From contig NZ_VFPL01000001.1 in assembly GCF_006716645.1 (NCBI RefSeq), forward strand, positions 2,232,001 to 2,296,000: DNA of 64,000 nucleotides, in the 5' to 3' direction. Origin of the DNA: Arcticibacter tournemirensis (GTDB taxonomy: Bacteria > Bacteroidota > Bacteroidia > Sphingobacteriales > Sphingobacteriaceae). The notes under the pieces were generated by a model. The model was not told the DNA's origin, did not search any database, and saw only the letters and a list, made by a program, of their open reading frames with translations. This document shows, piece after piece, positions 26,978 to 35,179 of the stretch (position 1 is its first letter; every line of letters starts with the position of its first letter). The position numbers were made by a program, and so were the translations under genes.

Positions 26978-28363
26978 TTAAAGATTGTTAAACAAGAAAT
27001 CGAAGTTGGCGGTCAGTTCCGCCTCGTAAGCAAGGAGCATCCAATAATCACGGGAAGCCTCTATGTGGGCATTCTCTGCCTGTTCCAGCAAAATGCGTAT
27101 CTGTAATAATTCGCTTAAAGTGATCAGACCGCTTTTGTACCTTGCCAGATACATATTGTAAGCGTCCTGCGATTGCTGTACAGCAAGTTTCGTTTTCCTG
27201 AGTTGTTCGTACTGCTGAATGATTTTTGCCTGCGAAGCAGATAGATCTGCCTGCATTGCCTGTTCGTATTGTGAATGCAGCAATTTGGTACTTTCCGCTT
27301 CTTTGAACAATTGTTCCCCTTTCATACGGTTGGTATGCAGGCTCGTCAAATTCCACGTAATACCAATGCCCGCCAAAAAGTTATTGGTCGTATTGCTGAA
27401 CCCGTTTATCCACGCTCCCGATACTGTTCCGTTAGGGTTGATACCTGTACCCCGATAAGCGTAACCGCCTAACAGGTTAATGGATGGCAAGGATGACCTT
27501 TTCTGTGCTTCGCCGCTTAACGTATAATAGGCTGATTGTTTATCCAAAGCATCTAAAATTGGATGCGATGGGCTTATACTATTTACTCTATTGAAATTAT
27601 TTTCTGCGGGATTACCGAAGCGGCTGGCAGATGCAGTATAATTAACGCTGTCATTACCGTACAATTCCAGCAATTTGATAAGGGAAGCATTTTTAAATCC
27701 ATTCCATTTATCATTTTCGCCCAATGCCTGTACATAGGATGAGGAAGCAAGCAGGCTGTCTGCTGCCGGTCTTAAACCCGAAGCGGATAAGCTCGAAGTT
27801 ATTTTGCGAATATCATCCAAACGTCCTGCGTTATTCGCTGTCCAGTCCAGCTTGGCATTGTTGTACAAAAGTGTAATGTATCTTTCGGATAGTATCTTTT
27901 TAAGGTTGAGTATGTAAGCATCTTTATCACTTACCGATTTATCATATAAAGCACCCGCAGCCTCGTTCTGCTTGCGCAACTTTCCGAAAGAAAATACTTC
28001 CCATTGAACAATGGCGGAGCCAAAAGTATTGGCAGCCGTAGAACTACCGTCCAGTGGTACTGCCGAACCGCTAACATTGAAAAAGCCTGCCTGCGGAAAA
28101 AACGCTCCTGCGCTTCCCTCATACGTTCCGTAGGTATTCTGTGCCTGTGCGTTTACCTGTGGGAGCATATTGCCCTTAACCGCCCGTTGGTTGAACTTTG
28201 CGGCATCTATCGCCGATGTTTTTACCCCAACGCCGGGATAGGTTTCTTCGACTTTAGACCACAAGCTGCCTAAAGTATATTCCTGTTGTTGCTGTGCATA
28301 TAGTGGAAGCGCAGCAACAATGGCTAACCATAATAATGTGGTTGCCATAATATGTTTTATCAT
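26978..28363 (-). CDS. TolC-family outer-membrane efflux channel
   Basis: The chosen start is the ATG at 28363 (MIKHIMATTLLWLAIVAALPLYAQ gives a clean signal peptide); a TTG four codons earlier is possible. About 461 residues form the duplicated coiled-coil/beta layout of TolC, with long helical stretches (SQAKIIQQYEQLRKTKLAVQQSQDAYN; YKSGLITLSELLQIRILLEQAENAHIEASRDYW). It completes the tripartite pump with the RND permease, whose gene begins 4 bases after its stop. It is the first of the tightly spaced genes. Confidence 0.88.
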   Translation of the reverse strand: MIKHIMATTLLWLAIVAALPLYAQQQQEYTLGSLWSKVEETYPGVGVKTSAIDAAKFNQRAVKGNMLPQVNAQAQNTYGTYEGSAGAFFPQAGFFNVSGSAVPLDGSSTAANTFGSAIVQWEVFSFGKLRKQNEAAGALYDKSVSDKDAYILNLKKILSERYITLLYNNAKLDWTANNAGRLDDIRKITSSLSASGLRPAADSLLASSSYVQALGENDKWNGFKNASLIKLLELYGNDSVNYTASASRFGNPAENNFNRVNSISPSHPILDALDKQSAYYTLSGEAQKRSSLPSINLLGGYAYRGTGINPNGTVSGAWINGFSNTTNNFLAGIGITWNLTSLHTNRMKGEQLFKEAESTKLLHSQYEQAMQADLSASQAKIIQQYEQLRKTKLAVQQSQDAYNMYLARYKSGLITLSELLQIRILLEQAENAHIEASRDYWMLLAYEAELTANFDFLFNNL

Positions 28364-28383
28364 ATTATGATACAATTTTGGAG

Positions 28384-28401
28384 AGGTCGCTTATACGACC
28401 T
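28384..28401. promoter_or_regulatory. Perfect 6-bp inverted repeat before tolC, possible operator
   Basis: AGGTCG-CTTATA-CGACCT lies 21-38 bases upstream of the tolC ATG. It has the size of a binding site for a dimeric repressor and can also fold as a hairpin in the leader. No regulator gene is present in the IS-bounded segment, so any repressor would act from elsewhere. Confidence 0.35.
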
Positions 28402-28409
28402 AAGATTAT

Positions 28410-28461
28410 TTTAAAATGAAAACAATAGAAAGCCTATTGAAACTGCATCACAGTCAATAGG
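28410..28461 (-). terminator. Hairpin after the small lipoprotein gene
   Basis: On the minus strand the stem cctattga/tcaatagg (28454-28461 with 28433-28440, 13-base loop) is followed by a T-rich stretch. It could end or attenuate transcription between the 28471-28890 gene and tolC. Confidence 0.45.
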
Positions 28462-28470
28462 AAAAAAGAA

Positions 28471-28890
28471 TTAGCGGGCAAAGTGGATGATGAGCTTCCG
28501 GTATTCCAAAAAGATAGGAATAGAACTACGGATTTTGTTGCTACCGCTATAAAGTGGATGCTTGTTTTCTTTATTTAACGGACGGAAGCCGATAAGGAAA
28601 AGAAGCGAAGCCGTAAAAAGAAGAACGGGTAATAAATCGTTCGCCTTAAAATTAAAGTTTTGGACAATCTGGTTGTCGGCAGTTTCAATCTTGCTACATT
28701 TTTCCAGCGAGCTTGCCGGAAAACTATGATTGGTCTTAGGAACGCCGCTTTCTGTTTGTGTGGGCAGACCTGCAAAAATTTTAATGCTGCTTTTGATTGG
28801 GCAGGATGTAAGCAATACCAACAAGAACGTGGCGAATACAAAGAAGTATCGCCTGTAAGTTGCTGAAATATGTGGTACAGTCCTGTTCAT
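28471..28890 (-). CDS. Small hypothetical lipoprotein/membrane protein
   Basis: The product (about 139 residues) begins with a hydrophobic signal (FFVFATFLLVLLTSC, possible lipobox Cys). It has a polar middle (KSSIKIFAGLPTQTESG) and a second hydrophobic segment (LLPVLLFTASLLFLIGF) before a basic tail. No family is recognised. The ATG at 28890 is used; the recorded frame can also start at TTG 28893. The predicted promoter would start transcription almost at the ATG, so the mRNA may be leaderless. It is oriented with the efflux operon, separated by a hairpin. Confidence 0.55.
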   Translation of the reverse strand: MNRTVPHISATYRRYFFVFATFLLVLLTSCPIKSSIKIFAGLPTQTESGVPKTNHSFPASSLEKCSKIETADNQIVQNFNFKANDLLPVLLFTASLLFLIGFRPLNKENKHPLYSGSNKIRSSIPIFLEYRKLIIHFAR

Positions 28891-28897
28891 CAATTTA

Positions 28898-28928
28898 CAA
28901 AAATACTTTTAATTCTTTAAGCATACAA
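28898..28928 (-). promoter_or_regulatory. Bacteroidota-type promoter for the cargo genes
   Basis: On the minus strand TTG (28926-28928), a 20-base spacer and TATTTTTG (28898-28905) fit the -33/-7 consensus. It lies between IS copy 2 and the small lipoprotein gene and could drive the whole leftward cargo. Confidence 0.5.
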
Positions 28929-29013
28929 GAAGAAATGGGTATTTTAGTGTTTTTTAACACGAAAAGATGTGAAGTCTGGTATGTTTTACCGATATTGGAT
29001 AAAACACACCAAA

Positions 29014-29119
29014 CTGACCCCTTTTGGCCAATTGAAAATGCCCCCCTCTGCCAGAGCAAAGTGATCCCCTTCGGCCAAAGTAAACTGTCCCCCTTTGGCC
29101 AAATCAAAGTGATCCCCTG
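29014..29119. repeat. Subterminal repeats of IS21 left end (copy 2)
   Basis: Same five-unit array as in copy 1, probable IstA binding sites. Confidence 0.65.
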
Positions 29120-29196
29120 AAAAGAACATAAAGTTTAGTTCCGAAGGTTTCTATGGACCGGGTTTTTGTTAGCTTTTCGCTAAACACAAATCCTTG

Positions 29197-30747
29197 ATGC
29201 CAATGTCCAATAAACCAATTCAAATGAATAAACTTAGGCAGATTATCCGTCTTTATTGCCAGGGAACCGGCACCAAGACCATTAATGGGATGGTCGGCAG
29301 TTCCCGTACTACCGTAAAAAAGTATGTTCGCGTGTGGCATCAGCTTGGTATTACCCACGAAGAATTCAGTGCCAAGAGCGATAGTGAACTGTCGGTACTT
29401 TTCATGACTTCGGCAGCCAAGACTGTAAACAGTCCCCGGCGGCAGGAACTTGAGTTACTGCTTCCTGAGTATTGTAAAAGACTAAAAAAGAAGGGTGTAA
29501 CCCGTGAGCTATTGCATGTGGAATACTTAGCGAAACATCCTGGAGGTTACGGACGATCCCGTTTTAACAATGCTATCCATACTTATCTTCAGCTTTCCAA
29601 ACCTGTGATGCATATTGATCACAAAGCAGGTGATAAGATGTATATCGACTTTGCCGGGAGCAAACTTCAATTTCATCCTGCTGATGGTCCTGAACGTGAT
29701 GCAGAGGTGTTTGTAGCCATATTGGGCTGCAGCCAGCTTACATACGTGGAAGCTGTGGAAAGCCAGCGCAAGGAAGATCTGATCAGGGCCTGCGAGAATG
29801 CCCTGCACTATTTCGAGGGTGTGCCCCGGGCGATCGTTCCAGATAATCTGCGTTCAGCGGTAACCAAAGGGAGCAAGTATGAGGCAGTGCTCAATGATGA
29901 GTTCGCAGCTTTTGCGGAGCATTATTCGGTAACTGTAGTTCCTGCAAGAGCTTATAAGCCGCGCGACAAGTCTTTGGTGGAAGGGGCTGTTAAACTGATC
30001 TACCGGAGTATTTACCAGCGACTGGAGGGCCGCAGGTTCAGTGACCTGGAATCGCTGAACGCTGCCATACGTCCGGCGCTGGAGATTCATAACAACAAAC
30101 CTTTTTCTGGTCGCAGCTATTCGAGGCGTGAACAGTTTGAAGAGATTGAACGGGAAGCCCTTGGCACACTTAACCCAATACGGTACGAAGTGCACAAACA
30201 AGTCATGGCAACAGTGATGAAGAACGGTTATGTGCGCTTAGGCGAAGATATTCACTATTACAGCGTGCCCTACACTTATATTGGTAAGAAGGTAAAAGTA
30301 CTTTATACCTCTGCTATAGTCCGGATCTATTTCCATTACACGCAGGTTGCTGCCCATAAGCGCAACCGGATCAAGTACCATTATACTACTGACAAAGAGC
30401 ATCTGGCCTCACAGCACCGCTTTTTAACCGAATGGACACCCGAAAAGTTTATACAGGAAGCGGAACAGATCCATGAAGATGTAGCACGATATATCGCCCA
30501 GGTACTGGAGCACAAAGCCTATCCTGAGCAGGCTTATAAATCATGTTCCGGTATCCTGAGCTTTGCCAGACGGGTAGGCTCCGACCGCCTTGCCGGCGCC
30601 TGCCGCTGGGCCGACAACATTGGACAGTACAACTATCCGGTCATAGAGGAGATCCTCCGTAAACGCCTGGACCAGCTTACCCCTGAAGATGAACCGGCCA
30701 CTATTCCTCTACACAACAACATCCGGGGTAAAGAATATTATCAGTAA
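29197..30747 (+). CDS. istA: IS21-family transposase IstA (copy 2)
   Basis: The protein is identical to the product of 13774-15324: N-terminal helix-turn-helix, rve core with Asp-Asp-Glu in YIDFAG, VPDNLR and LVEGAVK, and C-terminal beta domain. It is intact, so this copy could also transpose. Start as for copy 1 (ATG after a TTG). Confidence 0.93.
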   Translation: MPMSNKPIQMNKLRQIIRLYCQGTGTKTINGMVGSSRTTVKKYVRVWHQLGITHEEFSAKSDSELSVLFMTSAAKTVNSPRRQELELLLPEYCKRLKKKGVTRELLHVEYLAKHPGGYGRSRFNNAIHTYLQLSKPVMHIDHKAGDKMYIDFAGSKLQFHPADGPERDAEVFVAILGCSQLTYVEAVESQRKEDLIRACENALHYFEGVPRAIVPDNLRSAVTKGSKYEAVLNDEFAAFAEHYSVTVVPARAYKPRDKSLVEGAVKLIYRSIYQRLEGRRFSDLESLNAAIRPALEIHNNKPFSGRSYSRREQFEEIEREALGTLNPIRYEVHKQVMATVMKNGYVRLGEDIHYYSVPYTYIGKKVKVLYTSAIVRIYFHYTQVAAHKRNRIKYHYTTDKEHLASQHRFLTEWTPEKFIQEAEQIHEDVARYIAQVLEHKAYPEQAYKSCSGILSFARRVGSDRLAGACRWADNIGQYNYPVIEEILRKRLDQLTPEDEPATIPLHNNIRGKEYYQ

Positions 30748-30771
30748 CCAGCTATAAAATTATAAAGAATA

Positions 30772-31518
30772 ATGAACAACGAAACACTAGAGAAGATGCG
30801 TCAGCTTCGCCTTTACGGCATGTATGATGCTTTTAAAACAAATCTGGAGACTTCAGTGAAAGAATCCCTCACGGCCGATCAGTTTGTCTCCCTGCTGGTG
30901 GCCAGTGAATGGGACGACAGACGTAACCGCTTCATCGAAAGAACCATCAGGACAGCTAACTTCAGGTACAAAGCATCTTTGGAACAGGTAGATTACTCCT
31001 TTGACCGCGGACTGGATAAAAACCAGGTGCACCGGCTGGCAGGACTGGACTTTATCAAAGAACACAAAGACCTGTTTATCACCGGTTCTACAGGAACCGG
31101 CAAGAGTTACCTGGCTACCGCTCTTGGGTATCATGCATGCCAGAACGGGTATAAAGTCATGTATGTAAATACAGCTAAGCTGATGGGCCAGTTAAAGCTG
31201 GCTAAGGCAAAAGGAACTATGCTGGCAGAACTCAAGCGGATAGAGCGTCTGGACATGCTCATCCTGGATGACTTTGGTCTGCAGCCCTTTGATCCTCAAT
31301 CCAGACTTGCATTGCTTGATATCATTGAGGACAGGCACCAAAAACGGTCCACGGTGATCACGTCGCAGATTCCGGTTAAGGATTGGTATGATATCATTGG
31401 TGAAAAGACAATCGCTGACGCGGTACTTGACCGTATCGTTCACCACTCTTTAAGAGTCGAATTGTTTGGAGAATCTCTAAGGAGAAAAAAATCCAAACCG
31501 GAAAATGTATTTTTGTAA
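30772..31518 (+). CDS. istB: IS21-family helper ATPase IstB (copy 2)
   Basis: The protein is identical to the product of 15349-16095, with Walker A GSTGTGKS and Walker B LILDDFG intact. It follows istA after 24 bases. Confidence 0.93.
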   Translation: MNNETLEKMRQLRLYGMYDAFKTNLETSVKESLTADQFVSLLVASEWDDRRNRFIERTIRTANFRYKASLEQVDYSFDRGLDKNQVHRLAGLDFIKEHKDLFITGSTGTGKSYLATALGYHACQNGYKVMYVNTAKLMGQLKLAKAKGTMLAELKRIERLDMLILDDFGLQPFDPQSRLALLDIIEDRHQKRSTVITSQIPVKDWYDIIGEKTIADAVLDRIVHHSLRVELFGESLRRKKSKPENVFL

Positions 31519-31656
31519 AAATAATAGTTGTTAAACCGGACTAAAAGCATCAGTTCAAAGTGCCAATCTGTACAACAACTTTTGTTCTTTTCAAACCTCA
31601 ACTCTGAGGGGACAGTTTGCAGTGGCGAACGGGGGACACTTTAATTGGTATATCCA

Positions 31657-32273
31657 CAGTTAAAATTTATGGTGTAAAAACAGCGGTAGTAAGTAAAATA
31701 GGAAAAAGCTACTTCACCAGCCTTAAAGAGAAGCCTAAATTGGAGATATTTAACCTCTGTGAAGAATTGTGGCTTTCGGGTTATATGGAAGAATCATTCA
31801 TTGCCTGCAACTGGTCGTATTATCTACATAAGACATATGAGCCTGGGGACTTTGCAATATTCAGCCGCTGGATAGATTTGTATGTAAGCAACTGGGCGTC
31901 ATGCGATACCTTATGCAATCATACAGTAGGGACGTTTATTGAAATGTATCCTGATTATATTCATTCTTTAAAACAATGGGCAGAATCGCCCAATCGCTGG
32001 ATGCGACGTGCGGCGGCAGTATCGCTCATTATACCGGCCCGCCGGGGCAAATTTCTGAATGAGATTTTTGAAATAGCGGAAATTCTTCTTTTGGATGGCG
32101 ACGATCTTGTACAGAAGGGTTATGGGTGGATGCTTAAAGCTGCGAGTGAATCATATCAAAAAGAGGTTTTCGAGTACGTTACTAAACATAAGGCGGTCAT
32201 GCCCCGAACAGCTTTAAGGTATGCTATTGAAAAAATGCCTGCGGAGCTAAAGGCTATTGCTATGCAAAAGTAA
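31657..32273 (+). pseudogene. AlkD-like DNA alkylation repair protein, 5' end replaced by IS21
   Basis: The native part begins right after the IS end and gives about 205 residues of HEAT-like helices: LKEKPKLEIFNLCEELWLSGYMEESFIACNW, RWIDLYVSNWASCDTLC, WMRRAAAVSLI and YGWMLKAASES, all familiar from the AlkD glycosylase family that removes N3/N7-alkylated bases. Complete proteins are about 25-40 residues longer at the N-terminus. The open frame runs back into the IS and could start at a TTG at 31617, giving a chimeric start. The active-site region WASCD/WMRRAA is kept, so activity is not excluded if it is expressed. Confidence 0.8.
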
Positions 32274-32303
32274 CTTGATCAGAAACTCGCTTTGCCGGGT
32301 TGA

Positions 32304-33173
32304 TTATTGTTTTGAGTTGTGGATCATCCCTGTATGTTTTGCCTTGTAGAATCTAAAGCCCATCCAAAAGACCAGTCCCAGAAGAATGAACACCCATAAA
32401 TGGACGAGCGCAACAAAGAAACTGATAAAAAGATGCCAGCCTGAATAAAAAGCGTTGCTCACCCTTTGCGAAATAGGAAGGTTGTGAACAGAAAGGTCGG
32501 AGTTAGCGATAACCTCTTTTTGGATCAAAGGCGGCTGTATAAGGTTGAGAGAAACAGCGCTGTATCGCACATCGGCATCTATCCGCCTCTTATTTATTTC
32601 CTGATCAATCTTTCCGTCTTCTTTCTCTATTAAGGCTGTAGCGTCAGCGGTTTTAACAGCTTTTTTTCTCCCGTCTATTAAGAGTTCCTGTCTTATTTTC
32701 TGTTTCATTGACGATGCAAGATAATCTATACTTTTATCCTCAATATCCAACCTGCTATTCAGAGTGAACGTAGCGACGGAGGCGATCTCATTCATGAATT
32801 TTTCGAGGTTATCTGTAGGTACTTTTACAGTTATATCGGCATGCGTCGAATAGGCGGAGATGACTAAGACGGAGTCTGCTGATATCTGGAGATTCTTTTC
32901 TTTATCCTGAAAGGTTTCAATGTTATGATGCGTAACAATACCGCCAAGAACTCGCGCCTTTTCTGAAATCGTCCGGCTGCTCTCATATATGTTCTTTACC
33001 TTGATGGTCATTCCGGCTGTTTTTACAAGCTTGATGGAATCGCCTCTCATTCCAGAGACCGACATTGAAGAGTCTGCACTTGGATACATTTCAGCACTTT
33101 CGTGCTTATTAGAACTGCAGGCGGCGAAGAAGAAAAAGATAACGGAGCAGAAAATGGAAGCGGGAGTTTTCAT
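32304..33173 (-). CDS. DUF4349-domain lipoprotein
   Basis: A lipoprotein signal (FFFAACSSNK) is followed by the DUF4349 pattern: VKTAGMTIKVKNIYESSRTI, GGIVTHHN, ADITVKVPTDNLEKFMNEIAS. A coiled-coil stretch lies in the middle (about 150-205), and a C-terminal membrane helix ends the protein (LFISFFVALVHLWVFILLGLVFWMGF). The 289-residue length fits the family. Such proteins are found in envelopes of many bacteria and have no assigned activity. The C-terminal helix would anchor it in the inner membrane even if the lipid signal is not used. Confidence 0.85.
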   Translation of the reverse strand: MKTPASIFCSVIFFFFAACSSNKHESAEMYPSADSSMSVSGMRGDSIKLVKTAGMTIKVKNIYESSRTISEKARVLGGIVTHHNIETFQDKEKNLQISADSVLVISAYSTHADITVKVPTDNLEKFMNEIASVATFTLNSRLDIEDKSIDYLASSMKQKIRQELLIDGRKKAVKTADATALIEKEDGKIDQEINKRRIDADVRYSAVSLNLIQPPLIQKEVIANSDLSVHNLPISQRVSNAFYSGWHLFISFFVALVHLWVFILLGLVFWMGFRFYKAKHTGMIHNSKQ

Positions 33174-33243
33174 ACTGGTTAATTTTTAAATTGATACGCC
33201 AGTCCATTAAAAGGTAACCTCTTTAGTATTTACAACAGAAAAG

Positions 33244-33306
33244 CCACAGTCCGGTAAGCCCCCGCCCTCTCTCTCCCCATCGCTGACAGGAACTTCCAAA
33301 CTGTGG
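33244..33306. repeat. Hairpin-bounded repeat unit 1
   Basis: A 63-base unit begins ccacagt and ends actgtgg (perfect 7-bp inverted ends). Inside are agtccggt and ccccatcgctgaca, which recur in altered form in the next unit. It lies in the 214-base gap between the DUF4349 gene and the secreted-repeat lipoprotein. Confidence 0.5.
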
Positions 33307-33315
33307 TATATGAGT

Positions 33316-33381
33316 CCGGTCATCTTTAGATCTTCCCCATCCGCTGGAGGCAACTCATTGAACAAGGAAGCAAATGACCGG
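33316..33381. repeat. Hairpin-bounded repeat unit 2
   Basis: A 66-base unit begins ccggtcat and ends atgaccgg (perfect 8-bp inverted ends). It shares agtccggt (overlapping its left end) and ccccatccgctgga with unit 1. Nine bases separate the two units. Confidence 0.5.
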
Positions 33382-33387
33382 ATAGCT

Positions 33388-34248
33388 TTACATGGATGCC
33401 GCTACCGCTGTACTTGTATTGACAATGGGCCATATAGCAGCGCCGGGTACGGGTACACTTATTCCTAAAGTTTTACCACGTTGCATGTTATCGGGTCCAA
33501 AGTAGTAGAGAGGCCATCCTTTATAGACCAACTGAGTTTTGCCGAAAACGGTTATAACATCAAACTGTGTTTTATCCAGTATTGAAGGAATGCTGCCGAT
33601 GCTGTTAATAGCATATACCGGCCACACCCCGTCATGGACAGGATCGTTATTTGAATATTTGTTTTGTTTAAACCTATCATTCTTAAAAGCATACAGCGTA
33701 TTACCATTAGGGTCAGTTAAGTACTGTGATATTCCCACTCCCGCCTGACCGCTACTATTGTACTGCACTCCGTCATCCCCTACCAGCTGTGTGTAGGAAA
33801 CCATCACCGTATAGTCCGCTTTAGCAACAAACCAGTTATTACCCACGCCGTCGCCTTTTACTTCTCCCGCCTTAGTATCGCTCTGGTAGTAATATAATGG
33901 CCATCCTTTGTAGGTTGTTTGTTTTGATCCATCGGCACGGGTGATAGTTCCAAAATCAGAGGCATTCAATCCGGCACCAATAGATAGATTGTCTTTGTAA
34001 AAAACAGGCCACACAACAAGACAGCCATCAGTACAGCTTGAACTTCCGGTCGCATCATTCGAAAAAAAGTAAAGTGCCTGACCGGTGTTATCGGTAATAA
34101 TGTTTCCAAAAGTAGCATTTGAGCTAAGTTGAACACCCGTGACCGTTGATGTGTTATCACCGTTGTCGTCGTCATCTTTGCTGCAGGATGAGCCTGTTAG
34201 GATAAGAGCCCCAACTGTCAGCAGATAGCATAGTTTTTTTAGTTCCAT
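33388..34248 (-). CDS. Lipoprotein with secreted repeats (PF03640-like)
   Basis: The ATG at 34248 is chosen because it starts a proper lipoprotein signal (LCYLLTVGALILTGSSCSKDDDD); an earlier in-frame start adds 30 non-signal residues. The ~286 residues contain repeats of the type ALYFFSNDATGSSSCTDGCLVVWPVF ... TTYKGWPLYYYQSD, recurring near the C-terminus as LVYKGWPLYYFGPD. This is the short secreted repeat common in actinobacterial and Bacteroidota lipoproteins, function unknown. It is divergent from the sigma factor operon. Confidence 0.85.
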   Translation of the reverse strand: MELKKLCYLLTVGALILTGSSCSKDDDDNGDNTSTVTGVQLSSNATFGNIITDNTGQALYFFSNDATGSSSCTDGCLVVWPVFYKDNLSIGAGLNASDFGTITRADGSKQTTYKGWPLYYYQSDTKAGEVKGDGVGNNWFVAKADYTVMVSYTQLVGDDGVQYNSSGQAGVGISQYLTDPNGNTLYAFKNDRFKQNKYSNNDPVHDGVWPVYAINSIGSIPSILDKTQFDVITVFGKTQLVYKGWPLYYFGPDNMQRGKTLGISVPVPGAAIWPIVNTSTAVAASM

Positions 34249-34546
34249 AATAAATGTAATTAATAAATGAGTTTGCTGATAGTGATTACGCCCTGAAAAA
34301 TTGAAAGGTTGCCTGTGGTGGAAAATGTTTTTGTGCAAATGAGTAAGATTATATCAAAGGAGGCTTTATTGAGGGCTATTGCGCGGTGATTTTGAAAATT
34401 TCATATATTTAATATTGATTATGTACCGATGAATTATTTATCTGAGAAAAAAATAAAAAAAAGTCAATACCAAGGCAACCAAACAGCTGTTCATTCCGTG
34501 ATATGTTAAAAAAAGGCAGAAACTTTTAGAAAAGCATGTACCCGTT

Positions 34547-35179
34547 ATGGGCGAGGCAGAACTACATCAACTAATAGCAGGCTGCTTAAAGCAGGACCGA
34601 AAGGATCAGAAAGTGCTTTATAAGGCATTCTATGGATTTGCGATGAGCATATGCCTTCGTTATGCAGGTAATCGTTATGAAGCGGCTGAAATTATGAATA
34701 ATGGCTTTTTTAAAATTTTCACGCATCTTGATAAGTACAGTCATGATAAGCCCTTTAAAGCATGGATGGGGAAGATTATGACGAATACGGCAATAGATTA
34801 TTATCGGAGCAATTTGAAAATGGCGAACACTGACGGCCTTGAAAAAGCTGAAGATATTGGTCACGATGATTTTCCGGATAAAAAATTACGTTATGACGAT
34901 CTGTTGGCAATGGTTCAGCAACTTCCTAATGCCTATCGTACAGTATTTAATCTTTATGCTATTGAGGGATATAGTCATGAAGAAATAGGAGAAATGCTTG
35001 GTATTAGCGCTGGAACGTCTAAGTCTAATTTATTTAAGGCACGGGATAAATTGAAGCGAATGGTCTTGCAAGCTGATTCTATTGGTGGAAATGCAAGTGG
35101 TGATTCCTACACAACTATAGTTGCCATTAATCCAATTAATTTAAGTGTTACTTTTTTTAACAACGGGATATTTAAATGA
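34547..35179 (+). CDS. ECF-type RNA polymerase sigma factor
   Basis: The 210-residue protein has region 2 (CLRYAGNRYEAAEIMNNGFFKIFTHLDKYSHDKPFKAWMGKIMTNTAIDYYR) and region 4 (LPNAYRTVFNLYAIEGYSHEEIGEMLGISAGTSKSNLFKARDKLKRM), the two parts of ECF sigma factors. A tail of about 35 residues follows region 4. Its stop overlaps the next start by 4 bases (ATGA), so translation is probably coupled to the membrane protein downstream, a likely anti-sigma partner. Confidence 0.9.
   Translation: MGEAELHQLIAGCLKQDRKDQKVLYKAFYGFAMSICLRYAGNRYEAAEIMNNGFFKIFTHLDKYSHDKPFKAWMGKIMTNTAIDYYRSNLKMANTDGLEKAEDIGHDDFPDKKLRYDDLLAMVQQLPNAYRTVFNLYAIEGYSHEEIGEMLGISAGTSKSNLFKARDKLKRMVLQADSIGGNASGDSYTTIVAINPINLSVTFFNNGIFK

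Larger units (their letters stand above)
13573..31656. mobile_element. IS21-bracketed segment (composite-transposon-like), probable ICE cargo
   Basis: Two directly repeated IS21 copies (13573-16233 and 28996-31656, offset 15423 bases) enclose 12.8 kb. The enclosed genes are an RND efflux/thiol-redox operon and an RteC fragment, RteC being a regulator of CTnDOT-like conjugative elements. Neither the outer flanks nor the flanks of each single IS show a clear target duplication. The right outer flank enters an AlkD-like gene in mid-frame and its lost 5' end is not on the left flank. So this is not a simple one-step transposition; deletion or recombination must have occurred. Confidence 0.6.
28996..31656 (+). 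mobile_element. IS21-family insertion sequence, copy 2
   Basis: This copy matches copy 1 over its full 2661 bp, as far as reading can tell, in the same orientation, with the same TGGATA...TATCCA ends. Its left flank is accgatat and its right flank cagttaaa, with no evident target duplication. Its right end abuts the truncated AlkD-like gene. Confidence 0.9.

Noticed and set aside
28860-29120. Plus-strand frame spanning the left end of IS copy 2
   Set aside because: It runs through the transposase-binding repeats, which translate as a low-complexity QSKVIPFGQ pattern; a chance frame.
13573-31656. Simple composite transposon with target duplication
   Set aside because: No duplication is found at the outer flanks and the truncated genes on each side do not match each other.
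33244-33381. Possible CRISPR array or tRNA-like fold
   Set aside because: Only two units, with different inverted ends and no constant-length spacers; no cas genes; no tRNA cloverleaf or anticodon could be drawn.
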